In this document: one piece after another, positions 55,415 through 63,441 of the stretch
How positions within the stretch are numbered: position 1 is the first letter of the stretch
Layout: each line of letters opens with the position of its first letter
Origin: VMGX01 sp041658885
GTDB taxonomy: Bacteria; Patescibacteriota; Minisyncoccia; Phycocordibacterales; 21-14-all-36-13
Direction: 5' to 3'
Assembly: GCA_041658885.1 (NCBI GenBank)
Contig: JBAZZJ010000001.1
Location: forward strand, 128,250-192,249
DNA length: 64,000 nucleotides
The notes under the pieces: model-generated
Told to the model about the DNA's origin: nothing
The model's database searches: none
The model's input: only the letters and a program-made list of their open reading frames with translations
Translations under genes and position numbers: made by a program

Positions 55415-56653
55415 TTATTTTACTAGAAGTAAACTCGCCGCCTTTTCCATTTGTGGGTCAATACCTTTTTCTTTGTTTTCATTTGTATATTCAACTTTAT
55501 AATCAGGCGTTAAACCATTTTCAGATATTGAATTTCCATTAGGTGTGAGCCACCTTGCAACTGTTATCTTTATTGAGGCTTTTTTGGCACCAACTCCAAC
55601 AAGTTCTTGAACAGAACCTTTGCCAAACGTGTTAACTCCAACTAATTCAGCAATTCCGTGTTCTTTAAGGGCACCCGCCAAAATTTCAGAAGCTGAAGCC
55701 GTACCAGAATCAACCAATATAATCATCTTTAAATTTTCGTTAAATATATTGTGTCCACTACTTCTGTGAATTCTATTTTTATCTTTATTTTTTTCTCCAA
55801 AATCTTCCGTTACAACTATTTTCCCTGAAGGCAAAAACCAACTCGCCATATCCACTGCGGCTTCTAAATATCCGCCAGTATTCCCTCTCAAGTCAAGTAC
55901 GAGTTTACTACTTCCTGAATCAACAAATTCTTTTATACCATCTCTAAACAGGTTTGGGGATACCGCTGAAAAATTATATAAACTCAAAACAAAAACCCCA
56001 TCCTCTCTTAATTTTGTATCTATCGTTGGAATATTTATTGTGTCTCTTATTATTTCAACATCAAACGATTTACCTCCATTTCTTACAACCGTCAATTTTA
56101 CCCTTGTTCCTTTTTCTCCTCTTATCATCTGCACTGCCTCTTCAACATTAAGGCCGGTTGTACTTTTACCATCCACACTCATTATTTTATCACCCGAACG
56201 CATCCCAACTTTTTCTGCAGGAGTTCCTTTTAACGGCGCCATTACTACTAATTGATTATCCTTTACAGCTATTTCCATTCCAACCCCCGAAAAATTACCA
56301 TCTATACTCGTTTTAAATATTTCAGCTTCTTTTGGAGGAAAAAATACCGTATATGGATCTCCGAGAGACTCTGTAAGGCCTTTTATTGCCCCCCATACTT
56401 TCTCTTGATTTGTTGCCTTTGTAGTCGTTGAGGAAACAAAATTTTCATTCAAAAGGTTCCAAACGGCCCAAAATTCAGAAAAATCTATATTTTCCTCTAT
56501 TCCCTTTTCTTTACTTATAAGACCCTCCACTTTATCAATTTCAGGTATAGTTTTTTCTCCAAAATAAAACCCCGCGTAAAAAGCCGAGCCAGCGAATATA
56601 AGTATGCAGACAAATAAAACTATTTTACTGTCTAATATTTTTTTTATTTTCAT
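55415..56653 (-). CDS. S41 carboxy-terminal processing protease
   Basis: CtpA-like periplasmic/extracellular serine protease, 412 aa. N-terminal transmembrane anchor (residues about 8-29), PDZ domain (GVGMEIAVKDNQLVV...AGxR-type MRSGDKIMSVDGKS), then the protease core LVLDLRGNTGGYLEAAVDMA, catalytic Ser in VDSGTASASEILAGAL and catalytic Lys in NTFGKGSVQ. Its stop is only six bases from the rplI-associated TIR element. Confidence 0.93.
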   Translation of the reverse strand: MKIKKILDSKIVLFVCILIFAGSAFYAGFYFGEKTIPEIDKVEGLISKEKGIEENIDFSEFWAVWNLLNENFVSSTTTKATNQEKVWGAIKGLTESLGDPYTVFFPPKEAEIFKTSIDGNFSGVGMEIAVKDNQLVVMAPLKGTPAEKVGMRSGDKIMSVDGKSTTGLNVEEAVQMIRGEKGTRVKLTVVRNGGKSFDVEIIRDTINIPTIDTKLREDGVFVLSLYNFSAVSPNLFRDGIKEFVDSGSSKLVLDLRGNTGGYLEAAVDMASWFLPSGKIVVTEDFGEKNKDKNRIHRSSGHNIFNENLKMIILVDSGTASASEILAGALKEHGIAELVGVNTFGKGSVQELVGVGAKKASIKITVARWLTPNGNSISENGLTPDYKVEYTNENKEKGIDPQMEKAASLLLVK

Positions 56654-56694
56654 TCAGAATATTATCTCAAAATATCGGAATTGGTGCAAATTCA

Positions 56695-56795
56695 TCCCCC
56701 ACTTTTTTATACCTAAATTTTTTATAAAAATTGGAGTACTAGTTCATAAATAAGACAATACTTTCATTTTAGCTTTTTAATGCAAAAGTGGGGGA
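56695..56795. mobile_element. 101-bp TIR element upstream of the CorA-like gene
   Basis: The ends are TCCCCCACTTTTT and AAAAGTGGGGGA. Its interior is A+T-rich with no ORF. Single copy in this window but the same CCCC...GGGG design. Fills most of the 56654-56863 gap. Confidence 0.75.
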
Positions 56796-56863
56796 TAAAA
56801 CATTTATCAACATTTATAAAAAATGTGGACAAATAAAATTATAATTGTGTTATAATTTTATTT

Positions 56864-57778
56864 ATGATAACAAGATACGAATATAGAGATTTAGTTTGGA
56901 TTGATATAGAATCTCCAACTCAAGTAGAAATAAGAGATTTGATGGAAGAATACTCCATTCATCCTTTTGTTGCAGAACAATTGCTCTTACCTACAATAAA
57001 ACCTCGCGTTGAATTATATGATGACTATATTTATTTAATACTTCACTTCCCCGTTGCAAAACATTCCCACTCAAAAAGTATAATGCAAGAAATTGATTTT
57101 ATAATAGGAAAAAAATTTATTATAACTACAAGATACGATATGGTTGATCCGGTTCATAATTTCTCAAAAACATTTGAGGTAAATGCCGTTCTTGAAAAAG
57201 GAGAAATGGGGGGACATGCTGGTTTTATTTTTTATCATATGATGAATAGAATTTACAAATTCATTTCGGATGAAATTGAATATACGGCATCTAAATTAAA
57301 AAGGATTGAGGACGATATATTTAAGGGCAAGGAAAAAGAAATGGTGAGAGATATTTCAGAAACAGGGCGCGTTCTTCTTGATTTTAAACAGGTTATGGCT
57401 CCACACGATGAAATTCTTAAACTTTTTGAAGAAGCAAGTATAAGTTTTTTTGGTAAAAATTTTGGATATTATGTTAAAACAATAATGTCTGACCAATACA
57501 AAATAATTAAAAACATAGAAAAAAGTAAAGAAACTCTTGATGAACTTCGCGAGACAAACAATTCTCTTCTTTCAACAAAACAAAATGAGATAATGACCGT
57601 TCTAACAATTGTATCTTTTATTGCCTATCCACTTACAATTATAACTGCTTTATTCCAAATGAATACGAAATATACTCCAATTGTAGGAATGAAAAATGAC
57701 TTTTGGATCGTTGTTGGAACAATATTTATAGTTGCCGTAGGGCTCTTTACGTATTTTAAATCTAAGAAGTGGCTGTAA
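56864..57778 (+). CDS. corA: CorA-family divalent-cation channel with QMN in place of GMN
   Basis: 304 aa. The cytoplasmic N-terminal domain (LVWIDIESPTQVEIRDLMEEYSIHP...EIDFIIGKKFIITTR) and long stalk helix lead to two C-terminal transmembrane helices (residues about 246-265 and 281-299). The pore loop reads FQMNTKYTP, whereas Mg2+ channels have YGMN. TATAAT ends seven bases before the ATG, so the message is probably leaderless. Transport activity is uncertain. Confidence 0.88.
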   Translation: MITRYEYRDLVWIDIESPTQVEIRDLMEEYSIHPFVAEQLLLPTIKPRVELYDDYIYLILHFPVAKHSHSKSIMQEIDFIIGKKFIITTRYDMVDPVHNFSKTFEVNAVLEKGEMGGHAGFIFYHMMNRIYKFISDEIEYTASKLKRIEDDIFKGKEKEMVRDISETGRVLLDFKQVMAPHDEILKLFEEASISFFGKNFGYYVKTIMSDQYKIIKNIEKSKETLDELRETNNSLLSTKQNEIMTVLTIVSFIAYPLTIITALFQMNTKYTPIVGMKNDFWIVVGTIFIVAVGLFTYFKSKKWL

Positions 57779-57814
57779 CAAATCTTAAATCTCAGATCTA
57801 ATATCTCAAAACTA

Positions 57815-57863
57815 AAAAACTATTTCCTAATTTAGCTAAATAGTTGAATAGTTAAAAAATAAA
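57815..57863 (-). repeat. shared 3' module downstream of the 57903 gene
   Basis: Minus-strand TTTTTAACTATTCAACTATT, then TAGCTAAATTAGGAAATAGT. It matches 11094-11150, which follows the terminator of an unrelated gene. Confidence 0.8.
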
Positions 57864-57904
57864 AAAATCCGCTGTTATATTTTAATTAAAAAACAACGGA
57901 TTTT
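57864..57904 (-). terminator. terminator of the 57903 gene
   Basis: Minus-strand AAAATCCGTTG...CAGCGGATTTT with a long loop, then TTTTATTTTTT. The stem begins at the stop codon. Confidence 0.75.
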
Positions 57905-58163
57905 AGTTTGACAAAGTTTTCATAATGCTTCCCTCTTTTTTAAAAAGTTTAAATTCTTCAACCAAATAAACTTTATTTGATTGACTTAATTCACGAACCT
58001 CATTTTGTAAATATCTATCTTCGTGAATAAAACTTGGGTCATCATATTTTACTTCATAAATATCAGATCCGTTTTTACAAATCTTAACTTTTACAAAAAA
58101 ATATTCTCCATACTTGTCAGAAGGACATTTTATGAAAACCTCATCTTTTTGAGAAGTTTTCAT
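57903..58163 (-). CDS. hypothetical protein, 86 aa
   Basis: Unknown soluble protein, beta-rich in the first half (EYFFVKVKICKNGSDIYEVKYDD) and helical and charged in the second. AAAAGGAG lies seven bases before the ATG. Consensus promoter (58197-58225), terminator, and a 3' repeat module shared with the 11194 unit. Confidence 0.77.
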   Translation of the reverse strand: MKTSQKDEVFIKCPSDKYGEYFFVKVKICKNGSDIYEVKYDDPSFIHEDRYLQNEVRELSQSNKVYLVEEFKLFKKEGSIMKTLSN

Positions 58164-58196
58164 TTCTCACTCCTTTTAATGTTCTATTTATGTTTA

Positions 58197-58225
58197 ATAA
58201 TATCAAACCAAATTAAACTTGTCAA
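58197..58225 (-). promoter_or_regulatory. promoter of the 57903 gene
   Basis: Minus-strand TTGACA, 17 bases, TATTAT. Confidence 0.8.
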
Positions 58226-58248
58226 ATTTTTATTTAATTTTTTCCCAT

Positions 58249-58280
58249 TCATTCAATCATTCAATTGAATGATTGAATGA
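58249..58280. repeat. perfect 32-bp palindrome upstream of cysS
   Basis: Two 16-base arms TCATTCAATCATTCAA and their inverse, no loop; built of ATTCA/TGAAT repeats. It lies 65 bases before the cysS start and may be a cruciform or an operator. Confidence 0.9.
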
Positions 58281-58344
58281 GAATTCTTATAACTTAGTAT
58301 TTCGATGGTTTTATGATTTTATAATTTATTGTTATAATTATTTT

Positions 58345-59700
58345 ATGAAAATTTTTAATACTCTTTCACGAAAAATTGAAAAATTTGAACCAATAAGTCC
58401 ACCAAATGTGGGTATTTATACTTGTGGGCCAACTGTTTATTCTCGCGCACATATTGGAAATCTTCGCACATTTGTTTCAACAGATATCTTAAAAAGAACT
58501 CTCGGTTTTTTGGAATATAAAGTAAATCATATAATGAACATAACTGATGTGGATGATAGAATTATTAAAGAAAGCAAAGGAAAAAAGGATAAACAAAAAG
58601 AAATTACACAAAAATATGAAAAATTATTTTTTGAGGATTTGAAAGAGTTAAATATTGAAACACCAGAAAAAACACCAAAAGCGACTGAAAACATAGAAAA
58701 GATGGTTGAAATGATAAAAAAAATGATTGAAACTGGTTATGCATACAAAACAGAAGACGGAATTTATTTTTCTATTCAAAAATCAAAAAATTATGGGGAG
58801 TTGGCGGGTTTAAAAAATGTTTCTGAATCAAAATCAAGAATCAAAAATGATAAGTATGAAAAAGATAATCCGCAAGATTTTGCTCTATGGAAATTTTATG
58901 ATAAAGATGATGGCGAAATTTACTGGAACACAGAAATTGGCAAGGGCCGTCCGGGTTGGCATATAGAATGTTCCGCCATGTCAACAAAATGTTTAGGTGA
59001 CAGTTTTGATATTCACACGGGTGGAACTGATTTAATGTTTCCTCACCACACAAACGAAATCGCGCAAAGCGAGGCAGTTTCTGGTAAACATTTCGTTAAA
59101 TATTGGGTGCACGGAGGATTTTTAAATATAAAAGAAGACCCATCCGCAGAAGCTGAAAAAATGTCTAAATCTATTGGAAATGTAATCACTCTTGATACTC
59201 TTAAAGAAAAAAACATTAATCCCCTTGCCTATCGTTATTTGACTCTCACTTCACACTATCGTTCAGAAATGAATTTTTCTTGGGAGGCACTTATTGGGGC
59301 TCAAAGTGCCTTGGAAAAACTTTTTAATTCTTATAACGAATTTGGAAAAGAGGTAGGAAAATCTGACAAAAAATATATTAGCGAATTTAAAAAATTATTA
59401 GAAAATGATTTAGCAATACCAGAAACAATAGCTTTAGTGTGGAAATTAGTAAAAGATGATTCTGTTGAAAATGAAGATAAAAAAGCTACCTTGCTTGAAT
59501 TTGATAAAATTTTTGGATTTGGTTTGGACAAAATTGAAATACAAGAAATTCCACAAGAAATAAGAAAACTCGCGCAAGAACGCGAGTTGGCAAGAAAAAA
59601 CAAAGAATGGGAAAAGGCAGACCAAATTCGCAAAAAAATTGAAGTGCTTGGTTATGAATTAAAAGATACCAAAGACGGATTCACCATTTTAAAAAAATAA
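58345..59700 (+). CDS. cysS: cysteinyl-tRNA synthetase
   Basis: Class I synthetase, 451 aa. YTCGPTVYSRAHIGNLRTF has the first zinc Cys and HIGH motif, GWHIECSAMS and HHTNEIAQSEA complete the zinc site, and KMSKSIGN is the KMSKS loop. The C-terminal helical domain is present. ATG 58345 is chosen because TATAAT ends six bases before it (leaderless); the frame is open 24 codons further but without any start signal. Confidence 0.95.
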   Translation: MKIFNTLSRKIEKFEPISPPNVGIYTCGPTVYSRAHIGNLRTFVSTDILKRTLGFLEYKVNHIMNITDVDDRIIKESKGKKDKQKEITQKYEKLFFEDLKELNIETPEKTPKATENIEKMVEMIKKMIETGYAYKTEDGIYFSIQKSKNYGELAGLKNVSESKSRIKNDKYEKDNPQDFALWKFYDKDDGEIYWNTEIGKGRPGWHIECSAMSTKCLGDSFDIHTGGTDLMFPHHTNEIAQSEAVSGKHFVKYWVHGGFLNIKEDPSAEAEKMSKSIGNVITLDTLKEKNINPLAYRYLTLTSHYRSEMNFSWEALIGAQSALEKLFNSYNEFGKEVGKSDKKYISEFKKLLENDLAIPETIALVWKLVKDDSVENEDKKATLLEFDKIFGFGLDKIEIQEIPQEIRKLAQERELARKNKEWEKADQIRKKIEVLGYELKDTKDGFTILKK

Positions 59701-59707
59701 AAGAAGA

Positions 59708-59730
59708 AGCCGACGATATAATCGTCGGCT
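59708..59730. terminator. terminator between cysS and the 59736 gene
   Basis: AGCCGACGAT, ATA, ATCGTCGGCT. Same stem sequence as 47784-47808. Confidence 0.75.
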
Positions 59731-59735
59731 GAATG

Positions 59736-60116
59736 TCAAAATGTTATTAAAATATTGTTGTTTACACCATAGTAAACTGAGTAATTTTGAATTTCGTCAC
59801 TTCTTTTAATTGTTTTACCTTTGAATTTTCGAGGAATTTTTTTTACAACTATTTCAATTCTTTCTTTTCCAAAAGAAACAGAAAGAATGTCAGCGTTGTA
59901 ATTTATTAATGAACCAATTGCAACCCTGAAAGAGTTATCTTTTCTCCACTCAAAATATATAGCAAGTGGAAAAAGTGTTTCAAAAATTGACAATGATATT
60001 ATTAGCACAAGATAATTATTATAATAATCATCTTCTACCATTAGCCCGATATTCGCAAGAAATGCGATTGTTATAAGACCAAAAATATAAACAATAGCCG
60101 TAATATACTTTTTCAT
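59736..60116 (-). CDS. two-helix membrane protein, paralogue of 11194-11571
   Basis: 126 aa. Two transmembrane helices (about residues 4-24 and 34-54), YFEWRKDNSFRVAIGSL, then a beta-rich tail with YSVYYGVNNN. Shared motifs make it a paralogue of the 11194 gene. TCGGAGG lies about seven bases before the ATG. Its promoter, leader and terminator resemble those of the unrelated 47823 gene, not those of its paralogue. Confidence 0.82.
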   Translation of the reverse strand: MKKYITAIVYIFGLITIAFLANIGLMVEDDYYNNYLVLIISLSIFETLFPLAIYFEWRKDNSFRVAIGSLINYNADILSVSFGKERIEIVVKKIPRKFKGKTIKRSDEIQNYSVYYGVNNNILITF

Positions 60117-60130
60117 TTCATCCTCCGATG

Positions 60131-60176
60131 ATTAATTGAAAAATATTTTTTATTTTTAAATCAAAAAATTTTCTTT
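60131..60176 (-). repeat. leader repeat shared with the 47823 gene
   Basis: Minus-strand AAAGAAAATTTTTTGATT, then TAAAAATAAAAAATATTTTT and CAAT. Confidence 0.7.
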
Positions 60177-60189
60177 ACTATTCGTATAT

Positions 60190-60219
60190 ATTATAGCATA
60201 CTTAATTATATTTTGTCAA
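60190..60219 (-). promoter_or_regulatory. promoter of the 59736 gene
   Basis: Minus-strand TTGACA, 18 bases, TATAAT. Confidence 0.85.
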
Positions 60220-60224
60220 GCTTT

Positions 60225-60457
60225 TTCTAAAATATGGCTAAAAACCTTATTTTCTTGTTTTATTTAAGATTTTTTTACTTTATTGTTTTTTAGCTTTTTT
60301 GTTTTGTTTGTATTTTGTGCTTTTGTTCCTGTGTTTTCATGTTTTTGTGATTTAGTGATTTCATTATTTTGCTATCCCCACTCATCCACACTCTTTTCAA
60401 CCTTTTTGATTTTAAAATCTATTCCCTGCTCAAAGCTCCTGTGATAAAATCTCGTTA
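60225..60457. other. T-rich gap upstream of dnaB
   Basis: The 60117-60457 gap holds the leader and promoter of the 59736 gene, then a strongly T-rich stretch with TTTTGTTTTG-like runs (60240-60350). A TAAAAT box ends seven bases before the dnaB ATG. No DnaA-box cluster, ORF or TIR element is seen. Confidence 0.6.
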
Positions 60458-61870
60458 ATGGCAACTAAAGAAAATTTTACTGAATTAAGAATTCCACCTC
60501 AAAATATAGAAATTGAGAAAGCATTGCTCGGGTCTATTATGCTTAAGCCAGAAGTAATTCATGAAGTATCGGACATGCTCTCTCCTGAATGTTTTTATTC
60601 TGAAAAACACAAACTGATTTTTCAAACAATGTTGGACCTATCTTCAAAGGGAGACCCAATTGATTTGTTATCCGTTTCTTCTAGATTAAATGAAAAGAAA
60701 AAACTTGAACGCACCGGCGGGAGAAGTTATTTAACAGATTTAGTAACTCTTGTTCCAAGTGCTTCAAATGCTCTTTATTATGCAAAAATAATTCACAACA
60801 AATATAAAATGAGAAATCTTATAGACGCGGCAAACCATATTTCGTCTATCGGATATGACGACGCATCTGACGAAGAAGAAATTGATGAGATGTTGGACGA
60901 GGCTGAAAAGAAAATATTCAACGTTACAAATTTATCAAAGATAAGACCTTATGTTCATTTGAAAGATGAGCTTGGAGAAGCTTGGGACAGAATGGATAGA
61001 TTACATAAATCTGGTACAGATTTGAGAGGTGTTGCGACTGGTTTTTCTGAATTAGATGATAAGTTATCTGGTTTTCAAAAATCCGATTTGGTAATTCTTG
61101 CAGCTCGTCCGTCTATGGGAAAGACTTCTCTCGCTCTTGATATTGCCAGAAAAACTGCCGTTGACCACGAGAATGCAGTTTGTATATTTTCACTTGAAAT
61201 GAGTTCACAACAGCTTGTAGATAGAATGCTTGCGGCAGAATCACATGTAGATGCTTGGAAGTTAAGAACAGGTAAAATAACGACTGAGGACGATTTTGGG
61301 CGTTTAAGAGACTCTTTAGATAGGCTTTCTAAAGCCCCAATTTACATAGATGACCAGCCAGGAAATACAATTACAAAAATGCGTTCCGTTGCAAGAAGGT
61401 TAAAAAGTGAAAAAGATATAAAACTTATAATTGTAGATTATTTGCAGTTGATGATTCCGAGTGGAAGAATGAAAAGTTCAGATTCAATGGTAAATCAAGT
61501 AACGGAAATTTCGCGTTCGTTGAAGACTCTTGCTCGTGAGCTTGATACTCCTGTTTTAGCCCTATCTCAATTATCTCGTGCCGTTGAACAAAGAGGTGGA
61601 AGACCAAGGTTATCTGACTTGAGAGATTCAGGTTCCATTGAACAGGACGCTGATGTTGTTATGTTTATTCATAGAGAAGATAAATATAAAGAAGATTCTG
61701 ATAAACCAAACATTGCTGAAATATTGATTGAAAAGCACAGAAATGGTCCAACTGGTAAAATTGATTTGTATTTTGATGACAGACGCGCTACATTTTTGAG
61801 TGTTGTAAAGAAAGGGTTTGACGATGTATCCGATCAAAATCAAGATGCAGAAATAATTGGAGATTTTTGA
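60458..61870 (+). CDS. dnaB: replicative DNA helicase DnaB
   Basis: Hexameric fork helicase, 470 aa. N-terminal helical domain (PPQNIEIEKALLGSIMLKPEVI), linker, then the RecA-like motor with GVATGFSELDDKLSGFQKSDLVILAARPSMGKTS (Walker A about residue 220), VCIFSLEMSSQQLVDRML, LIIVDYLQLM and the Arg finger in RLSDLRDSGSIEQDADVVMFIHR. No intein is seen. Probably leaderless. A TIR element follows its stop. Confidence 0.97.
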   Translation: MATKENFTELRIPPQNIEIEKALLGSIMLKPEVIHEVSDMLSPECFYSEKHKLIFQTMLDLSSKGDPIDLLSVSSRLNEKKKLERTGGRSYLTDLVTLVPSASNALYYAKIIHNKYKMRNLIDAANHISSIGYDDASDEEEIDEMLDEAEKKIFNVTNLSKIRPYVHLKDELGEAWDRMDRLHKSGTDLRGVATGFSELDDKLSGFQKSDLVILAARPSMGKTSLALDIARKTAVDHENAVCIFSLEMSSQQLVDRMLAAESHVDAWKLRTGKITTEDDFGRLRDSLDRLSKAPIYIDDQPGNTITKMRSVARRLKSEKDIKLIIVDYLQLMIPSGRMKSSDSMVNQVTEISRSLKTLARELDTPVLALSQLSRAVEQRGGRPRLSDLRDSGSIEQDADVVMFIHREDKYKEDSDKPNIAEILIEKHRNGPTGKIDLYFDDRRATFLSVVKKGFDDVSDQNQDAEIIGDF

Positions 61871-62051
61871 CCCTGTTAAATTGCTTCGCACCGACTTAGT
61901 CGGATTTAACGGGGTAAACCCTGTTAAATAATTTTAAACGAGGTAAAATTTATAAAAATGTTTATAATTGTTTAATACATGGATAAATATATTAATGGTT
62001 TAAAAATGTAAAATTAAAATTTGAGAATTTCTCAAATTTTATTTAACAGGG
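61870..62051. repeat. two consecutive TIR elements between dnaB and recR
   Basis: First 61871-61914: CCCTGTTAAATTGC...GACTTAGTC...ATTTAACGGGG. Second 61920-62051: CCCTGTTAAATAATTTTAAA...AAATTTTATTTAACAGGG. The right end of the second lies six bases before the recR ATG, as at dnaK. Confidence 0.8.
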
Positions 62052-62056
62052 TGAAT

Positions 62057-62674
62057 ATGAACGTATTAGAAAAAGCTACAGAAATTTTTTCAAAGTTTCC
62101 TGGAATAGGTCCTCGACAATCTAAAAGATTTGTCTTTTTTTTGTTGTCCAAAGGAGAAAGTTTTTTAGATGAATTAATTAAAGTTCTTGAGAGATTAAAA
62201 AAAGAAATAACAATGTGCAGTTCTTGTTATCGATTCTTCTCTACTGACAAAAGAGAAAATAAAATGTGTGAGATTTGTTTAAATAAAAATAGAGACTCTT
62301 CCCTGCTTATGATTGTTGAAAAAGATACTGACTTGGAAAATTTAGAAAAGAGTGGAATTTATAAAGGATTTTATTTTATTCTCGGTGGAAATATTTCTGT
62401 ATTTGAAAAAAATCCTGAACAAAAAATAAGAAGCAAAGAATTATTAAAAAAAGTTGAAGATTCTGTTAAAGGAGGGCTTAAAGAAATCATAATAGCTACA
62501 AGTTTGAATACTGAAGGAGAAAATACTATGGAGTTTGTAAATAAAATTTTAGCGCCAATCGTAAAAAAACATTCTCTTAAAGTTTCTGTTCTGGGACGAG
62601 GACTTTCTACTGGTACGGAACTTGAATATATAGACACTGAAACAATTAAAAACGCTTTGAAAAATAGAACGTAA
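62057..62674 (+). CDS. recR: recombination mediator RecR
   Basis: Works with RecO/RecF in recombinational repair. Helix-hairpin-helix FSKFPGIGPRQSKRFVFFLL, Cys4 zinc finger CSSCYRFFSTDKRENKMCEIC, then a Toprim domain (LLMIVEKDTDLENLEKSGIYKG) and C-terminal LGRGLSTGTELEYID. 205 aa from ATG 62057, the natural start; an upstream frame lies in the TIR element. It converges on rplU with a shared terminator. Confidence 0.95.
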   Translation: MNVLEKATEIFSKFPGIGPRQSKRFVFFLLSKGESFLDELIKVLERLKKEITMCSSCYRFFSTDKRENKMCEICLNKNRDSSLLMIVEKDTDLENLEKSGIYKGFYFILGGNISVFEKNPEQKIRSKELLKKVEDSVKGGLKEIIIATSLNTEGENTMEFVNKILAPIVKKHSLKVSVLGRGLSTGTELEYIDTETIKNALKNRT

Positions 62675-62702
62675 AAATCTCGCATAATTGCGAGATTTTT
62701 AC
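62671..62702. terminator. bidirectional terminator, perfect 14-bp stem
   Basis: GTAAAAATCTCGCA, TAAT, TGCGAGATTTTTAC; overlaps the ends of recR and rplU. Confidence 0.9.
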
Positions 62703-63025
62703 TTAATTGATTCTATTTTTACTTTGAAAAATGGTTGTCTATGTCCTTTCTTTTTGAAATATCTGCTTTTTGCCTTGTACCTTATAACCGTTATCTTTTC
62801 TCCCCTTCCTTCTGCCATCAAAATTCCTTCAACTTTTGCTCCTTTTATGCTTGGAGTACCAATCGTTGTATCTTTTCCATTGTCTACCATTAAAACCGTA
62901 TCAAAAGTTATTTTGTCTCCAACTTCTGGTTCCTTTTCACTCTTTATTTTTTCAATATTAATAATGTCTCCTTTAGAGACTTTGTATTGTTTTCCGCCTG
63001 TTTTTATAACTGCGAATTCTTTCAT
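62699..63025 (-). CDS. rplU: large ribosomal subunit protein bL21
   Basis: 50S protein. MKEFAVIKTGGKQYKVSKGDIINIEK and KSRYFKKKGHRQPFFKVKIESI are diagnostic. 108 aa from ATG 63025; an ATG three codons earlier (63034) is also possible. Unlike most bacteria, bL27 is not adjacent but lies 9 kb away. Confidence 0.95.
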   Translation of the reverse strand: MKEFAVIKTGGKQYKVSKGDIINIEKIKSEKEPEVGDKITFDTVLMVDNGKDTTIGTPSIKGAKVEGILMAEGRGEKITVIRYKAKSRYFKKKGHRQPFFKVKIESIK

Positions 63026-63067
63026 ATTAGCCATATCTTACACGATTCTTAAAAATAAAACAAGAAA

Positions 63068-63100
63068 GACGCAAAATATAAAATTCTGCGCCTTTTTGGA
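63068..63100 (-). terminator. terminator of the 63105 gene
   Basis: Minus-strand AAGGCGCA...TGCGTCTT stem (one wobble pair) then TCTTGTTTTATTTTT. Confidence 0.6.
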
Positions 63101-63104
63101 AAAT

Positions 63105-63230
63105 TTACATTTTCCAATAAAAAAACTCAGACCAAGACAATTCTTGGTGTGCGTTTTTTGAAGTGTACAAGGCCCATACGGCAAACATAAGACCAAATAC
63201 AACCACGGATATTTCAAAATTGCTTAACAT
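63105..63230 (-). CDS. single-helix membrane peptide, 41 aa
   Basis: MLSNFEISVVVFGLMFAVWA then LYTSKNAHQELSWSEFFYWKM. One transmembrane helix (about residues 7-23) and a short polar tail. ATGGAG lies seven bases before the ATG, with a consensus-like promoter at 63269-63296 and a terminator after, so despite its length it has all the marks of a gene. It belongs to the SD-led small-unit class. Function unknown. Confidence 0.7.
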   Translation of the reverse strand: MLSNFEISVVVFGLMFAVWALYTSKNAHQELSWSEFFYWKM

Positions 63231-63268
63231 TTTGACTCCATATAATATTGAATGAATATCTGGTTAAA

Positions 63269-63296
63269 ATGATATCATAACTAAATAATTTGTCAA
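63269..63296 (-). promoter_or_regulatory. promoter of the 63105 gene
   Basis: Minus-strand TTGACA, 16 bases, TATCAT. Confidence 0.7.
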
Positions 63297-63332
63297 CCCA
63301 GCACTTATTTTTTATAAAAAATAAGTGCTGGG
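63297..63332. repeat. perfect 36-bp palindrome between divergent units
   Basis: CCCAGCACTTATTTTTTA and its inverse. It shares its stem with the rplI terminator (54787-54819) and separates two divergent promoters. Confidence 0.85.
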
Positions 63333-63358
63333 TTAAAAGTACATAAAAACAATAATGA

Positions 63359-63386
63359 TTGACAAAATACTATATTCCATTATAAT
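63359..63386 (+). promoter_or_regulatory. promoter of the 63442 gene
   Basis: TTGACA, 16 bases, TATAAT. Confidence 0.85.
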
Positions 63387-63441
63387 CATTCATGGATTCA
63401 CAAAAAACTGATCTTTTAATTTAAAAAGGAGCACAATACAC

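Noticed and set aside
60225..60457. Replication origin near dnaB
   Set aside because: T-rich but no DnaA-box cluster and no dnaA or dnaN nearby.
62688..63161. 157-codon plus-strand frame opposite rplU
   Set aside because: Antisense to the conserved bL21 gene and to the 63105 unit.
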